NCBI GenBank assembly: GCA_022824585.1
Contig: JAJDZN010000179.1
Location: forward strand, 1-61,194
Source of the DNA: Bryobacterales bacterium
GTDB taxonomy: Bacteria > Acidobacteriota > Terriglobia > Bryobacterales > UBA6623
Length of the DNA stretch: 61,194 bases
Reading direction: 5' to 3'
Positions 1-8,485 of the stretch are shown one piece after another (the stretch's first letter is position 1; each line of letters opens with the position of its first letter). The notes beneath the pieces are model-generated. The model was not told the DNA's origin. It searched no databases and worked only from the letters and a program-made list of their open reading frames with translations. Both the position numbers and the translations under genes were made by a program.

Positions 1-1049
1 TTCGGGAGCATCTCCTTCAAGACCGCTTCGTACAGGTCGGGGTCGTGCTGCTTGATGTAGTCGTGGCCGATCGCAAACTGGAACTTGAAATTTCCGTTGC
101 CCCTGAAGCGCAGCCCGTCCGTCGGGTAGGACAGCTCGAGCCTTGTTCCGGCGGCGATCCATTCCTTCATCCCGATGTCGGCCGCCTCGCCATCGGGAAG
201 GTCGAAGACTCTCTTGCGATCTCCCAAGTGGACTGCCAGGCGGATGGGGTCGCCAGCGTAGATTCCGGTCTCGTCAGCGTCGTAGACGCCGCGATCCATG
301 CCGGCGGCGCGGATCTTGATGCGGTACCACCCGGTAGCGGGGGCGGCTTGGAAGTTCGAGAAATATACGCGCAGCCGCGGGTCTAGGAAATCGATGCTCT
401 CCGGCGTGCGGCTCGCCCACCCGCGTCCTGCCGCTTGCGCCAGGCTGGTCATCCGCATATCGCCGGCTGTCACCTCGTAGCGTCGAGCCTCCGAAGGCGC
501 GCCGGAAAGGATGGTCGCGTCAACAACCCTCCGGAAGGCTTCGATGTACTGCTCCAGATGGAATTGACTCAGCCCGAGAGTGTCGCCAATCGTGTCGAAT
601 CCGTCTTCGAGAGTGTCGCCGAGCAGATTCGCGAGCGGTTGGTGGGTGCCGGCGTCCTCGATCAGGAGAACGTCACTGACGCTGTTGGCCAGCTCTCGGT
701 TGTTCAGTCTTCTCGGCGGTGCGGGTCTCGGCCGAGCGGCTGCATGTTGGTGGGCGCGAATTCTCTCGTCCAGATACCGGACCAGCCGCCCGCGCTCCGC
801 GACGGACAACCGGCTCTCGTTTGCAGGAGGCATATAGCCAGCCTCGACATAGGCTCGGCTTTTCGCCCAGAGCTCAATGCTCTGGGCGTCGGGGCCGCTG
901 CCGAGGGAGACTATGCTGAAGCCGGCCGGCGGATCCACTTCTTTGTGGCACGTTGCGCAATGAGCCTTCAGCAGCGCGTGGTCGGCAAGAGCCGCCTGAG
1001 AGATCGCAAGCGCCGCGAGGAAGGCTGCCAGTCGGTGAAGACTAGGCAT
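1..1049 (-). CDS. PSD1/DUF1592-family c-type cytochrome protein, 3' part missing
   Basis: The frame is open from the start codon to the window edge (349 codons seen), so the C-terminal part is cut off. The protein begins with a signal peptide (hydrophobic residues about 6-21) followed by a single c-type haem motif, CATCH, at residues 31-35. Next comes a region typical of the DUF1587/DUF1592 planctomycete-cytochrome family, with RRLNNRELANSVSDVL and a later beta-rich stretch. It should be exported and bind haem; the substrate is not known for the family. Its ATG overlaps the end of the DUF1552 gene by 8 nt, so the two are translationally coupled. Family membership is clear from the pairing and the haem motif. 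The function is not established. Confidence 0.85.
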   Translation of the reverse strand, partial: MPSLHRLAAFLAALAISQAALADHALLKAHCATCHKEVDPPAGFSIVSLGSGPDAQSIELWAKSRAYVEAGYMPPANESRLSVAERGRLVRYLDERIRAHQHAAARPRPAPPRRLNNRELANSVSDVLLIEDAGTHQPLANLLGDTLEDGFDTIGDTLGLSQFHLEQYIEAFRRVVDATILSGAPSEARRYEVTAGDMRMTSLAQAAGRGWASRTPESIDFLDPRLRVYFSNFQAAPATGWYRIKIRAAGMDRGVYDADETGIYAGDPIRLAVHLGDRKRVFDLPDGEAADIGMKEWIAAGTRLELSYPTDGLRFRGNGNFKFQFAIGHDYIKQHDPDLYEAVLKEMLP

Positions 1050-2289
1050 GGCGCAGGTCGAACGATCCCGTGCTGGCGTTGAACCTGTCCCTTTCGATGC
1101 CGAAGCGTTGGATCAGCGTCAGGAACAGATTGCAGAGGGGCATGTTAGCGCCGGAGGAGCTTCGCGTGTCGACGTGGCCGCGGTGCTTGAAGCCGCCGCC
1201 CGCCACCAAGATTGGCAGGTTTCGGTTCGAATGCGTGCCGCCATAGCCCATGCCGCTACCGAAGAGGACGATCGTGTGATCGAGCATCGTGCCGTCCGCG
1301 TTGGGTTCTTGGATCGCGTCGAGCTTCCTGAGGCACCTCGACAGCTGCGCGAGCTGGAAGGACTCGATCGCGACCAGCTCGGCGACGATCTCCTCTTTCT
1401 TGCCGTTGTGGGTGCAGGCGTGATAGCCGCGCGTGACGCCGTCGAGGTCCCTGTAGCTGAGCTCGTTCGGAAACGCGACGGTGGCGACCCGGGTCAAGTC
1501 GGTCTGGAACGCGTAGGCGACCATGTCAAAGATGGCGTTGTAGCGATTCCCCACGGTCGCTTCGTAGGCAGAGAAGTGCTCGGAGATGTCAAACCGCGGC
1601 TTGTCGCGGTCGATCCATTGCGCACGGTCCGCGAAGCTGCTTTCCAGCTCTCGCACAGAGGTTGCGTATTGATCCAGGCGTTCCCTGTCCCGGCTGCCCA
1701 CGCGCCGGCTCAACGCGGCCAGCTGCTCGCCGGCGGCGTCTAGGATGCTGCCGTTGCGCTCGATCAATGCCCGTCGCGCCGTCCGCTCTTCGGGTGTTCG
1801 GTTCAGGAAGAGGTGATCGAAGAGCCTCTGGGGGTCCGTGAACGGCTTCAACTCGACGCCGTTGGAGTTCCAGCTCATCCGGATCCCGCTCTCGAGAGCC
1901 GCGTGGACCGACGCGAACCGAACGCGGCCGGATGTCCTCCGAGCGATCACTTGGTCGACGGAAACGTTCCTTTCGGGGTACGCCTGGCTGTTCTCGGGCA
2001 AGATGCCGTTCAGGAACGAGATCTCGCGGCCATGTCCGTTGACCATCCCGTGATCGGTATGGGCCAGGATGGAAATCCGATCCTTGAGCCACTCGAGAGA
2101 GCGGAGGGTCTTGGGAAGGGTGACGGTCTTGCCGAATCGCTCCGGGAAGAAGTTCTCGGGGTGCATTCCGAGCGGGTTGCCGACGATCAGGAGCCGCAGG
2201 GGGGCGGACTGGTTCGCGAGCGCTCCGGCCTCGAGCAGGGGTAGCGCCAGCGCCCCGCCAAATCCCTTCAGGACGACGCGACGATCCAT
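1042..2289 (-). CDS. DUF1552 domain-containing protein
   Basis: This 415-residue protein has the DUF1552 layout. The N-terminus MDRRVVLKGFGGALALPLL is a twin-arginine-like signal, followed by a conserved region with GMHPENFFPE, GHGREISFLNG and SVDQVIARR. The C-terminus carries FGSGMGYGGTHSNRNLPILVAGGGFKHRGH, typical of the family. I chose the ATG at 2289 rather than the one 30 nt upstream because GAGAGG lies 7 nt before it and it gives a clean Tat signal. DUF1552 proteins travel with PSD1/DUF1592 cytochromes, as here, where the stop overlaps the next start. The family is often compared with sulfatase/alkaline-phosphatase-like (DUF1501) proteins, but no enzymatic role is established. Confidence 0.9.
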   Translation of the reverse strand: MDRRVVLKGFGGALALPLLEAGALANQSAPLRLLIVGNPLGMHPENFFPERFGKTVTLPKTLRSLEWLKDRISILAHTDHGMVNGHGREISFLNGILPENSQAYPERNVSVDQVIARRTSGRVRFASVHAALESGIRMSWNSNGVELKPFTDPQRLFDHLFLNRTPEERTARRALIERNGSILDAAGEQLAALSRRVGSRDRERLDQYATSVRELESSFADRAQWIDRDKPRFDISEHFSAYEATVGNRYNAIFDMVAYAFQTDLTRVATVAFPNELSYRDLDGVTRGYHACTHNGKKEEIVAELVAIESFQLAQLSRCLRKLDAIQEPNADGTMLDHTIVLFGSGMGYGGTHSNRNLPILVAGGGFKHRGHVDTRSSSGANMPLCNLFLTLIQRFGIERDRFNASTGSFDLRHA

Positions 2290-2609
2290 GCCTGTTCCTC
2301 TCAGAACCATCCTGGCCAAGCTAGGTCGGTGCCGGCCCCGGCAGTTGCATCCCGATCTTGGCGGACGATGCCAAGACCGATACAGACCGTAGCAACAACC
2401 TCGCGATCCTCCGAGCTTTGCCCTACACCGGTCCTTCCTCTGGCCGGGTCTGCGAACACTATCGTCATGATAGTGCCGCGAACGGTCGCATTACAAGGAA
2501 ACGAGGATGCCGTGTGCTGTGGAAGATTGCACGGCATGCCACGCGTGCGGCTTGGACGGCAGTCCACACAAGCCTGGTATGCCGCTTCGCCAAGGCTGAC
2601 CTAGCAGCC
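2290..2609. other. Intergenic region, no confident gene
   Basis: No convincing gene is seen here. One short frame (2507-2599, 30 codons, preceded by AAGGAA) encodes a cysteine-rich peptide containing CTACHAC and then stops. I cannot assign it; it may be a remnant linked to the decayed oxidase gene that follows. The stretch also holds the dyad at 2457-2475. Confidence 0.4.
2457..2475. promoter_or_regulatory. Candidate operator dyad
   Basis: CACTATC-N5-GATAGTG is a perfect 7-bp inverted repeat about 170 bp upstream of the DUF1552 start and 135 bp before the multicopper-oxidase remnant. A dyad of this size is typical of dimeric repressor sites. No regulator gene is adjacent, so the binding protein is unknown. 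Confidence 0.3.
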
Positions 2610-2900
2610 ATGCCCAGCGTGAGCAGGCGACGCGCCCTGAAGGCAGCCGGAGGGCTCGCAGCCATGCCTGGGCTGGCACTGCCGACTCGTCCGCCGACGA
2701 TCTCGGCGGTCTGCCGCGCGTCGAGCAGGATCTCGCCCGACCGCCGTCCGTTCGCGAGCACGAGCAGATTTCCGCGGGCGGTCAGCCCATCGCGGAAGTC
2801 GAGCTTGTCGCCCGCGAAGTGAAGAAGGTGGCGAGCGGATCTGGCGACGAATTCCATGCCCACACCTTCAATCGCTCGATTCCGGGCCTCTCGTCGCTAG
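2610..2900 (+). pseudogene. Remnant of a Tat-exported multicopper oxidase (5' end, frameshifted)
   Basis: An ATG at 2610 opens a textbook Tat signal, MPSVSRRRALKAAGG followed by LAAMPGLALPT. The frame then continues into meaningless Arg/Ser-rich sequence. In the frame shifted by one base, from about 2680, the translation reads AEVELVAREVKKVASGSG and then FHAHTFNRSIPG. This matches the first cupredoxin strands of copper nitrite-reductase-like multicopper oxidases, whose pattern is ELTAREV...TFNGSVPGP. Similarity stops near 2890 and the rest of the roughly 300-codon or longer gene is absent. A single-base frameshift plus a 3' deletion explains the picture. The assignment rests on motif memory only. 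Confidence 0.5.
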
Positions 2901-3131
2901 CCACGAGGCGAATCGATAGAAAGCGGCCGAATACGAAAGTGGCGATACCACGCCCTTGGACCGCCGCCTAGCACCCGATTGCGGAGAATTCTCGGAAAAA
3001 CCCCAAAAACCCCACTCACCCCCTCCAATCAACTTGGAAATGCCTGCCCCGAGGCGTATGCTAAGCCCGCAATTCACAGACGCCGTCCAAGTCCGCGCTT
3101 GTGCGGCACCCAGAGCATGGAGTACCGCAAC

Positions 3132-6100
3132 ATGACTTCCAGATTCTCGGCCGCCTGTGCGGCGGCACTCGCGATGTGGGCCATCGGCACGCCGTCCGCG
3201 CTTGGCCAAGCAGACACTGCCCAGATATCCGGCTACGTCCGGGACGCAACCGAGGCAATCATTCCTGGCGCCGTCGTGACGATCACCAACGAAGCGACGC
3301 AACTGACACGTCAGGTCGAGACCAACGAAAACGGCTACTTCGTCGCGTTGGCGCTGCCTCCCGGCTTCTACACGATTGCCGCCGAGTCGGAAGGCTTCAA
3401 GCGCAGCGTGAGGACTCAGGCCAAGCTAGACGCCAACATCGCCATGCAGGTCGACATGAGCTTGGAGATCGGCGACGTCACGGAGTCGATCGAGGTCGTC
3501 TCGCAAGCCGTGCAACTGCAGTCCGAAACCGCGACGGTCGGCCGGCTGGTCGAAGAGACACAAATCAAGAACATCGTCCTGAACGGCCGAAACCCGCTCT
3601 TCCTGGCCTTGCTGAAACCGGGCGTGACATCGAGCCGCAACATCGGGAGCTTCCGGTTCGGCCTGGACAGCGGCAACTTGTCGATCAACGGCTCACGCCG
3701 GCAGGACAACATAATCTCGTTCGACGGGGCTGTGAACATGCGCACGCGATCGAACGGCACGAGCATCGGCACAGCCGATCTGGAGACCGTGCAGGAGATC
3801 CAGATCATGACGGCAAACTACGCCGCCGAGTACGGCCGCGGCATGGCCGGGCAAATCCGCTTCGTCACCAAGAGCGGTGGCTCCGATTTCCACGGCAGCT
3901 TTTACGAGTACTTCCGCAACAACGCGCTCGACGCGAACACTTGGTCCCGCAACCGGGCCGGTCAGCCTCGCGAAGCAGAGCGATTCAACCAGTTCGGGTA
4001 CGTCCTCTCCGGTCCGGTGGCGACCAAGAATGGCGCGCAGAGCAAGATGTACTGGCTCTGGAGCCAAGAGTGGGTGAGACGGCGCCGGCAGCGGACCTCG
4101 ATCCAGACATTCCCGCTGCCGGCCATGCGCGGCGGCGACTTCTCTTCGCTGCTTTCCCCCAACAACACGTTCTTCGGACGAACTCGCGAGGTGCTTGATC
4201 CCGACACCGGCACGCCGTTCACCAACAACATGATTCCGATGGCCAGCTTGAGTCGCAATGGCGCCGGGCTGCTCTCGGCCTACCCCGACCCCACGCCCGG
4301 ATTCCAGGAAGGTACGCGGAACTTTATTCAGACCCGCCCGCAACCCGCGGACCAGCGCAAGGACACGTTGTCGATCGACTACAATCCGTCCGAGAAGCAA
4401 AACGTCCGCTTCCGCCTGCAGAACTATAACTACTTCGAGCCGGAAGCATTCCGGGGCGGGACAGACCGGGCCACCCGGACGATTGACCGTCCCAATCGGA
4501 CATACACGCTGAATCACATCTGGACGATCTCGCCGACGCTGATCAACGAGATGCTGGCCTCCATCAGCTATGACCGCGTATATCTCGAAGTGCCGGTGAC
4601 CAGCCGCCTCGATCGCGGCACGTACGGGATCGACTATCCGTACATCTATCCAGATCGGAAGGAGATCCCGATCAAGATCCCGACGATCAACATCCAGAAC
4701 TTTGGCCGCGTGGACGGCGGCCCATACCCGGCGTTCTCGTCAGGTCCGATCTATCAACTGTCGAACAACCTCACCCGGATCTTCGGCAACCACTCGGTAA
4801 AGTTCGGCGGCCGTTTCGAGCGGGCCGGCCAGAACGACTTCGACCAGATCAACGTCGCCGGCGTTCCGGGAGGTACGAACAACCAGAACGGGCGCTTCGT
4901 CTTTGACGACCGTCGGCTCGGAGCTCCGTCGAGCGGCGTCGCGGTGGCAAACGCGGCCTTGGGGCTGTTTTCGACTTACGCCGAGATCGGCCAGCGCGCG
5001 TACACGCCTTATCGCGGCATCATGGGTGAGTTTTTCGTGCAGGATTCTTGGAAGGCCACTTCGAAGCTCCGGCTGGAGCTCGGGCTTCGCTATTCGATCA
5101 TGACGCCGTACTTTTACAGTCTTTGGCGCAACATGGCGGTCTTCGATCCGAGCAGCTACGATCCGTCGCGCGCCGCTATTCTCGACCCAGCCACGGGCAA
5201 CGTGCTCAGCGGAGATCGATTCAACGGCGTTCGGATACCAGGGAAGGGATGGCCCGATGCAGCCCGGGGACGGGTCGCGATCGCTGACTCCGGCGACTTT
5301 GACCATCTCTTCACGGGTGGCACCAAGTACTGGGGCCAGGTCCAGACGAAGGAGTTCCTGCCCCGGTTTGGCCTGGCCTACCGGGTCAACGAGCGCATGG
5401 TGATCCGGACCGGCCTCGGTCGCTATCTGGCCCGGCCGGGCGTTGCGGACAATGTCTTCCTAGGCGGCAATCCGCCCTTCCAGCCCATGGTGTCCGTCTC
5501 GGCGGGCGTCGCGGATGACCCGGGCGCTGGCGAGGCGACCGGATTCCCGCAGTTCTTCATGACCCAGGATCCCGTCTACCGCATTCCTGCCTCATACATG
5601 TGGAACGTCACATTTCAGCGCGAACTCGGGTTCGACACGCTGCTGGAGCTGGGCTACGTCGGCCGCACGGCCACGCACATGGAGCGGGTGCGCGACATAA
5701 ACCAGCTGCCGGTCGGAACGACGCAGCGCCCCGAGAACGCGGGCATCAACCCCAATTTCCTGCGTCCGTACAAGAGTTTCGCCAACATAATCCTCGGCGA
5801 AAACGCGGCGCGGTCCGAATACAACGGCTTGCAGCTGAACTTGACGCGCCGCTTCCGGAAGGGCCTCAGCTTTGGCGCGGCCTACACGTACGCCGCATCG
5901 AACGATAACGCCGACAACCGGCGCGACCGGATCTGGAACAGCGCGGACGACTCCAATTTCTGGGGTCCGTCGGACTACGACATTCGGCACGCCCTCGTCC
6001 TCAACTGGGTGTATGAGCTGCCGTTCTTGCGCAACTCCGCGAACGGCGCGTTGCGCGCCGCGCTGGGGGGCTGGACGATTTCCGGTGTCGGGCAGTATCA

Positions 6101-6554
6101 AACGGGCTTCCCGACTACGATCGGCCGCAACAGCGACTACGCAGGCATCGGCGACAGCGCATTCCAGCCGTGGGAGGTTTCGGGTGATCCGAAGCTGCCG
6201 AGGGGCCAGCGCATGTTTGCGGAGACGGCCGGAGCCGACGCATTCTTCTTCCGCACGACCAATGCGGACGGGAATCCGATCTTCACCGCGCCCGCCGCAG
6301 GCAGGTTCTCGGGCAGTCAGCACCGCAACCAGTACATCCGGCATCCGAGCCGCCAGAGCTGGAATCTCGGCATCTTCAAGGAGTTCGAGATTTCGGAGAC
6401 CCAGAGCGTCAGCCTGCGGTGCGAGATGTTCAACTTCCCGAACCATCCGAACTTCGGCAATCCCGGCACGAACCCGCGGGGTAGAACGTTCGGAAAGGTC
6501 ACTTCGAAGTCGGGCAACCGGAACCTCCAGCTGAGCCTGCGCTATTCCTTCTAG
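3132..6554 (+). CDS. TonB-dependent receptor with carboxypeptidase-regulatory-like domain (Oar-type)
   Basis: This is a 1,140-residue outer-membrane protein. After a signal peptide ending in ALGQA comes a carboxypeptidase-regulatory-like beta-sandwich (about residues 28-110; ISGYVRDATEAIIPGAVVTITN). A plug-like region follows, with the typical NGSRRQDNIISFDGAVN and ETVQEIQIMTANYAAEYGRG. The remainder is a long beta-barrel ending in LSLRYSF with the expected terminal Phe. I chose the ATG at 3132 because GGAG lies 9 nt before it and the signal peptide then starts cleanly; an ATG at 3117 is also possible. This architecture is strongly expanded in Acidobacteriota. The likely role is energised uptake of large or complexed substrates, but the ligand cannot be read from sequence. 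Confidence 0.93.
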   Translation: MTSRFSAACAAALAMWAIGTPSALGQADTAQISGYVRDATEAIIPGAVVTITNEATQLTRQVETNENGYFVALALPPGFYTIAAESEGFKRSVRTQAKLDANIAMQVDMSLEIGDVTESIEVVSQAVQLQSETATVGRLVEETQIKNIVLNGRNPLFLALLKPGVTSSRNIGSFRFGLDSGNLSINGSRRQDNIISFDGAVNMRTRSNGTSIGTADLETVQEIQIMTANYAAEYGRGMAGQIRFVTKSGGSDFHGSFYEYFRNNALDANTWSRNRAGQPREAERFNQFGYVLSGPVATKNGAQSKMYWLWSQEWVRRRRQRTSIQTFPLPAMRGGDFSSLLSPNNTFFGRTREVLDPDTGTPFTNNMIPMASLSRNGAGLLSAYPDPTPGFQEGTRNFIQTRPQPADQRKDTLSIDYNPSEKQNVRFRLQNYNYFEPEAFRGGTDRATRTIDRPNRTYTLNHIWTISPTLINEMLASISYDRVYLEVPVTSRLDRGTYGIDYPYIYPDRKEIPIKIPTINIQNFGRVDGGPYPAFSSGPIYQLSNNLTRIFGNHSVKFGGRFERAGQNDFDQINVAGVPGGTNNQNGRFVFDDRRLGAPSSGVAVANAALGLFSTYAEIGQRAYTPYRGIMGEFFVQDSWKATSKLRLELGLRYSIMTPYFYSLWRNMAVFDPSSYDPSRAAILDPATGNVLSGDRFNGVRIPGKGWPDAARGRVAIADSGDFDHLFTGGTKYWGQVQTKEFLPRFGLAYRVNERMVIRTGLGRYLARPGVADNVFLGGNPPFQPMVSVSAGVADDPGAGEATGFPQFFMTQDPVYRIPASYMWNVTFQRELGFDTLLELGYVGRTATHMERVRDINQLPVGTTQRPENAGINPNFLRPYKSFANIILGENAARSEYNGLQLNLTRRFRKGLSFGAAYTYAASNDNADNRRDRIWNSADDSNFWGPSDYDIRHALVLNWVYELPFLRNSANGALRAALGGWTISGVGQYQTGFPTTIGRNSDYAGIGDSAFQPWEVSGDPKLPRGQRMFAETAGADAFFFRTTNADGNPIFTAPAAGRFSGSQHRNQYIRHPSRQSWNLGIFKEFEISETQSVSLRCEMFNFPNHPNFGNPGTNPRGRTFGKVTSKSGNRNLQLSLRYSF

Positions 6555-6845
6555 CGCTAGCGGGCTCGCTTCGCCTGAGGGGCCTGCTGTCGAGGCAGGC
6601 ATGCCGAGCCGCGGCGGGAATCACTCGACCGCGGAACCGTTCCCCGGCAGGGCTCCGGGCACGATCTGAGCTCGCCGGGCAGCGGCGGGACTTCTCCGCG
6701 CAGGCGATTTGACGCGATTGGTTCGATTGGCCGGGCCGGGCACGCTAGGCACGGGCTCTTGGAGCCCCAGCGAGATGCCCCCCAGCTGTGCGAGAAGCGA
6801 TCTGGCCAAGAGAATGTACCTGTAGCAACGGCTGATATAGAGCTG
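6555..6845. other. Intergenic region downstream of the receptor gene
   Basis: About 290 nt with no gene I can support. It includes a small inverted repeat (GCCTGC and GCAGGC, near 6582-6601) that lacks a T-run, so it is at best a weak terminator for the receptor gene. Confidence 0.4.
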
Positions 6846-6865
6846 ACCATGGTCATGGCCATGGT
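6846..6865. promoter_or_regulatory. Operator-like palindrome before the phd-vapC pair
   Basis: ACCATGG-N6-CCATGGT is a perfect inverted repeat ending 34 nt before the antitoxin ATG. The inner CATGGCCATG is itself palindromic. TGTAAT directly after it (6865-6870) could be a -10 element. Autorepression by the antitoxin/toxin complex binding such a site is the known mode for this class. The core ATGGCCAT recurs upstream of the second toxin-antitoxin pair. Confidence 0.5.
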
Positions 6866-6899
6866 GTAATTGGACACTTCTCTCTGGAGGGACCGACCG

Positions 6900-7181
6900 A
6901 TGGAAAGCGCCACCGGCAAGCTCGACAACTCTGTGACGATGAAGGCATCGGAATTCGAGGCCAAGTGCCCGCAGCTACTGGACGAAGTGGCTGCAGGTGG
7001 CGGCGAGGTCATAATCACCAAGCACGGTCGTCCGATCTGCCGCTTAGTGCCTTGCCGAACAAAGCCCTCTACGCTCTTCGGCACTGACAGGGGTCGTATC
7101 CAAGTCTCGGGCGACATCGTCGGGCCGGTCGATGTGGCTTGGGAAGCCGAGACCGATCCCGACCGTAGCGTGGGTCCCTGA
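6900..7181 (+). CDS. Type II antitoxin, Phd/YefM family
   Basis: This 93-residue protein has the Phd/YefM N-terminal DNA-binding fold signature: VTMKASEFEAKCPQLLDEVAAGGGEVIITKHGRP is the characteristic start, with 'KHGRPICRLVP' closing the domain near residue 55. The C-terminal acidic tail would wrap the toxin. The ATG at 6900 is preceded by GGAGG at 9 nt, which decides it over the upstream ATG at 6870. The toxin gene starts 2 nt after the stop, so the pair forms one operon. Antitoxins of this family neutralise the toxin and repress their own promoter. Confidence 0.88.
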   Translation: MESATGKLDNSVTMKASEFEAKCPQLLDEVAAGGGEVIITKHGRPICRLVPCRTKPSTLFGTDRGRIQVSGDIVGPVDVAWEAETDPDRSVGP

Positions 7182-7183
7182 CA

Positions 7184-7576
7184 TTGCTTGACACCCGCGT
7201 GTTTCTCTGGCTGCGCACCGGGAACGCTCGCCTCGGGAGCCTTGCGCTGCGCGAGACCGACCGTGCGTGGCACGTCGGCGAGGTCGCTGTGTCTGCCATC
7301 ACCTTTGGGGAGGTGGCATTGTTTCACCAGAAGAGGCGGATCGCGTTCTCGGGTGATGTGTCTCTGTGGCATCGAGAGCAGTTGGAGCACGGGCTCGTCG
7401 AAGTGCCTGTTGACGGCGAAGTAGGGATCCGGGCCAACTGCTTGGCCGCCTTCCACGGCGACCCGGCCGACCGGATCATCATGGCCACCGCCCTAGACGG
7501 GCACCGGCTGCTGACTGGAGACCAGAGGATTCTTGCGTGGGGCGGAAATCTGGACCGCCTGGACGCTCGCAAGTGA
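7184..7576 (+). CDS. vapC: PIN-domain ribonuclease toxin, VapC family
   Basis: A 130-residue PIN-domain protein starting at TTG. It begins LLDTRVFLWL, where Asp3 is the first metal ligand. It continues with AITFGEVALF (conserved Glu), GDPADRIIMATA (third acidic site) and TGDQRIL (fourth acidic position). All four acidic positions of VapC-type toxins are present, so it looks catalytically intact. It is separated from the Phd antitoxin by 2 nt. VapC toxins cleave RNA, often tRNA, when the antitoxin is degraded; the target here is not predictable. Confidence 0.88.
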   Translation: MLDTRVFLWLRTGNARLGSLALRETDRAWHVGEVAVSAITFGEVALFHQKRRIAFSGDVSLWHREQLEHGLVEVPVDGEVGIRANCLAAFHGDPADRIIMATALDGHRLLTGDQRILAWGGNLDRLDARK

Positions 7577-7739
7577 CCGCGCGGAGAACGGGCCGCTGGA
7601 GCTTCGCGTCGGAGCTAGGTCAGCCCTGATGGCCGGGAGTGGTGAGGCGGCGTGCTGCGGTGGGCGCAGCCAGGGACTCCATTGCCTAGCGACGATTATT
7701 CTTGCCCCCCACCGGATCGGCGGTGACGGCGACCATGGC

Positions 7740-7976
7740 TGGGAGCAGGGCTCGTTCACGGGTCCACACGCCTCGGGTCTGGAGACTTGGTTCATCCGCG
7801 GCATTTCGGCAGGTGCCGCCACCTACGCGTTCCGGCAGACTGCAGTCTACAACTGCCTCACCCACAATCTGATCGAGGCAGTCGAGTTGGGGGCCTTGGC
7901 ACCAGTGGTTGTCGAAGGCTAGTGGGACGAGACATTCATGAAGCGGATCCAGCGCCCTGCGCCAACCCCGGCCTGA
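7740..7976 (+). pseudogene. Possible gene remnant of unknown family
   Basis: The region 7577-8177 between the two toxin-antitoxin pairs has no intact gene. One plus-strand frame reads like genuine protein from about 7740 (HGWEQGSFTGPHASG, LETWFIRGISAGAATYAF, TAVYNCLTHNLIEAVELG). It meets a TAG at 7920-7922 and carries on with WDETFMKRIQ before a second stop near 7976. The aromatic-rich composition is unlike the Arg/Ala/Ser shadow frames nearby, which is why I suspect a broken gene. I do not recognise the family. The remaining sequence to 8177 shows nothing. Confidence 0.28.
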
Positions 7977-8177
7977 TCGGTCACGTCGCGGTTGCCGGTT
8001 CAACAGCGCCGCTACTGCGATCCGCAGCGGCCTCCGGTAGCTCCCCGTCGGCGCTGCCAGCCAGTCCAGTGGCTCGGACTGGACGGCACGGGTGCTGGAC
8101 CCGAGTCGACTCGATGGCGGGCAACCAGCAGGAACGGTCGCGAGGTTCCCGAAGTTGGACAAGTCGTCTTTCTGCAA

Positions 8178-8191
8178 TATATGGCCATATA
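8178..8191. promoter_or_regulatory. Operator palindrome before the RHH-vapC pair
   Basis: TATATGGCCATATA is a perfect 14-bp palindrome whose last base lies 18 nt before the antitoxin ATG. The flanking TATAT could serve as a -10 element, so a bound antitoxin would block polymerase. RHH antitoxins are known to bind such palindromes. The core ATGGCCAT is the same as in the dyad upstream of the phd-vapC pair. Confidence 0.6.
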
Positions 8192-8209
8192 GTTGGGAGT
8201 GTGGCTGTC

Positions 8210-8485
8210 ATGACGATCAAATCCACATACTCCCTTGACGTTGGCACAGTCCGCACGCTGGAAGGGTTAGCGCGTCTCTGGAACGTCTCGAAATCCGAGG
8301 CGCTTCGAAGAGCGATCCGTAACGAAGCCGAGCGGCAGCCATCACGAGCAGAGTCGAGGTTGCAAGCCCTTCGGACGCTCCAAGAATCAGTCGCGGCCCG
8401 AGACCTCGATTTGCATGCGTGGGAACTCCAAGCGGGCGAGATTCGGAGCGCGTCCTCTCGGCGACTCTCCGAAGAACCGATATGA
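8210..8485 (+). CDS. Ribbon-helix-helix (CopG-like) antitoxin
   Basis: A 91-residue protein. The N-terminal beta-strand (MTIKSTYSLDVGTVRTLEGLA) and two helices (WNVSKSEALRRAIRNEAE) match the RHH DNA-binding fold. The rest is a charged helical C-terminus suited to toxin binding. The ATG at 8210 has GGGAG about 10 nt upstream and is preferred over a GTG at 8201. Its stop overlaps the toxin start by 4 nt (ATGA), a classic coupled antitoxin-toxin arrangement. The perfect palindrome just upstream supports autoregulation. Confidence 0.82.
   Translation: MTIKSTYSLDVGTVRTLEGLARLWNVSKSEALRRAIRNEAERQPSRAESRLQALRTLQESVAARDLDLHAWELQAGEIRSASSRRLSEEPI

Noticed and set aside
6715..6740. GGTTCGATTGG resembling a tRNA T-loop.
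   Set aside because: The flanking bases cannot form the T-stem or acceptor, and no anticodon arm is found upstream.
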